Source: Alteromonadaceae bacterium (GTDB taxonomy: Bacteria > Pseudomonadota > Gammaproteobacteria > Pseudomonadales > Oleiphilaceae). Taken from it: a stretch of 14,286 nucleotides of DNA. The notes beneath the pieces were generated by a model. The model saw only the letters and a list, made by a program, of their open reading frames with translations. It searched no databases and was not told the origin of the DNA. The stretch's first letter is position 1; each line of letters starts with the position of its first letter. Position numbers and translations under genes: made by a program. The stretch is taken from NCBI GenBank assembly GCA_013393545.1, contig JABXHG010000248.1:1-14286 (forward strand), given 5' to 3'. Of the stretch, positions 13,179 to 14,286 are shown piece after piece.

Positions 13179-14252
13179 CTATTCGTTTATAAAAGTGCTG
13201 CTTAGTACCAACTCAACATAACGACTAAGCTCAGTACGAATTTGCATCTTGTCCTTCCCATTCAGACTGTATTCCTCTGCAATCGTGATATTGTCCATCG
13301 GTACATCATTCCGGGTTACATTCAACCGGTACAAGGGACGCTTTTGAGCAAAAATTTCCACTGCTTTCCAGTCAACATGCTTTTGAAAAATATCTGAGTC
13401 GTCTACGAGCAGAATACCTGCCGCATTCATCATTACAGCAACATTTGCATTCGCCTTACCAATCGCAATGGGACTAGACTCAATTCGCATACCATCCAAA
13501 ATCTGCTGTAACGCATTGATAACTTCAAGGGAATGCTGATCATCTAAACGATAACAGAGAATCAAGAGTTTTAATCCAGAGGCCTCAGTCGCTCCAATTG
13601 CTTCCGGAGCTAAGTCAGATTCAGGGAAAACGAGTTGAATAAGTTCATTAGCAAAGTCCGTTAACTTTCCATCGCTTTCAGTTATTAACCCGTTATATTT
13701 CAGTCTATTAATCAGACGATCATCAGAAGCTCGGCCTCCTGCTTCTCGACTGCGTAAGTCTGGTCCTAACTGAGGTGACATTATACGGAACCGCTTGTGA
13801 ATATAGACTTTCCGTATGATATTTACGTCACTGAAAGTAATTTCACGCAAAGTTTGGATGAGATCTCTTCTCTTGCTCGGATTAATTTTCCGATCAACTA
13901 GCGAACGCATCAGATTTGCGTATATCTTCGCTTTCTCATCTTCCATATCTCTCACGCAACTATCGAGCAGCAAATAATAGTCTTCGATATCGAACTGCTT
14001 ATTCAAGAACTCATCTTCATTTAGTGAAGTGTTTTCTTCGATTTGATCGTTGAGCAACGCTTTGTGAAACATCTCGAGCCGAGACTCAACTGTGTCTTGG
14101 TGAAATTGGTAAGCGTGTTTAAACATGAGTTTTGAAAGTTCATAGGCAAGGGAGGCACCAGGCACGAGCGATTTAGCTCCCTCGCTTATCAGGAGATCAG
14201 CCAAAGACGTCGTGGTATCATTGGCCCGCTTTATACTTTTACTTTTGCTCAT
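13179..14252 (-). CDS. Uncharacterised 357-residue protein, three-part layout, possible defence protein
   Basis: I do not recognise a named family. The strong ribosome site AGGAGG sits 6 bases before the ATG. Residues 15-150 are helical. They include DYYLLLDSCVRDMEDEKAKIYANLM, cut here, and LIQTLREITFSDVNIIRKVY, a pattern like Abi-alpha or DUF4393 proteins. Residues about 178-210 (LINRLKYNGLI, then KLTDFANELIQ) look like a winged-helix end. Residues about 226-315 alternate strand and helix (LKLLILCYRLDD, MNAAGILLVDD, RPLYRLNVTRND), recalling a TIR-like or Rossmann-like domain without a clear catalytic Glu. The gene is convergent with the cassette array. The domain suggestions are low-confidence inferences. 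Confidence 0.6.
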   Translation of the reverse strand: MSKSKSIKRANDTTTSLADLLISEGAKSLVPGASLAYELSKLMFKHAYQFHQDTVESRLEMFHKALLNDQIEENTSLNEDEFLNKQFDIEDYYLLLDSCVRDMEDEKAKIYANLMRSLVDRKINPSKRRDLIQTLREITFSDVNIIRKVYIHKRFRIMSPQLGPDLRSREAGGRASDDRLINRLKYNGLITESDGKLTDFANELIQLVFPESDLAPEAIGATEASGLKLLILCYRLDDQHSLEVINALQQILDGMRIESSPIAIGKANANVAVMMNAAGILLVDDSDIFQKHVDWKAVEIFAQKRPLYRLNVTRNDVPMDNITIAEEYSLNGKDKMQIRTELSRYVELVLSSTFINE

Positions 14253-14286
14253 CGAGCCTCCTGTAGATACTTTTTTAAAACAAAAT

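Noticed and set aside
1..14286. Search by eye for CRISPR repeats, tRNA or rRNA genes and riboswitches.
   Set aside because: No regularly spaced direct repeats, no tRNA cloverleaf with the TTCGA arm and CCA end, and no rRNA-like sequence were found.

Overview
The window looks like an accessory region of a marine-type gammaproteobacterium, most likely in the Alteromonadales/Vibrionales range. That placement is an inference from the moderately AT-rich composition, the periplasmic esterase/TPR proteins and the Vibrio/Shewanella-style cassette recombination sites. No taxonomic marker gene is present.

Region 1 (1-1620) is mobile-element debris. It holds the C-terminal end of a tyrosine recombinase, then a complete IS256-family insertion sequence (183-1490) without visible target duplication, then a perfect 13-bp hairpin. 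Region 2 (1620-5420) has two related secreted alpha/beta-hydrolase-fold proteins with C-terminal TPR-like tails on the minus strand. One has an intact GHSLGG nucleophile elbow; the other has lost the serine. Between them lie a GNAT acetyltransferase and a VOC (glyoxalase/bleomycin-resistance fold) protein. Region 3 (5420-7000) has a small exported NTF2/SnoaL-like protein and a six-helix membrane protein.

Region 4 (7000-14252) is rich in defence-like genes. It begins with a minus-strand Abi_C/AbiJ-like abortive-infection protein with a HEPN-type R-x6-H motif. Next is a two-gene unit of a caspase-family protease (H77/C118 dyad) whose ATGA stop/start overlap leads into a four-helix membrane protein. 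A protein with a HEPN-like C-terminus, an HNH-type zinc protein, a GFA-family protein, a possible 27-residue membrane peptide and a membrane-anchored coiled-coil protein follow. The window closes with a divergent 357-residue protein of unknown family.

Most of these genes seem to sit on integron-type cassettes. Short R-box pairs (xxxTAAC...GTTAxxx) bracket the genes, and the R' box that starts a cassette is complementary to the R'' box that ends it. The caspase/membrane-protein cassette matches 7 of 7 (GTTACAT/ATGTAAC), as does the cassette carrying the serine-less esterase (GTTATGG/CCATAAC, minus strand). The best single attC is at 10046-10100. No integron integrase is present, so this resembles a cluster of attC sites lacking an integrase, with sites in both orientations and several decayed ones. 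The main novelty candidate is the caspase plus four-helix membrane protein, a plausible protease-effector suicide module carried as one cassette.
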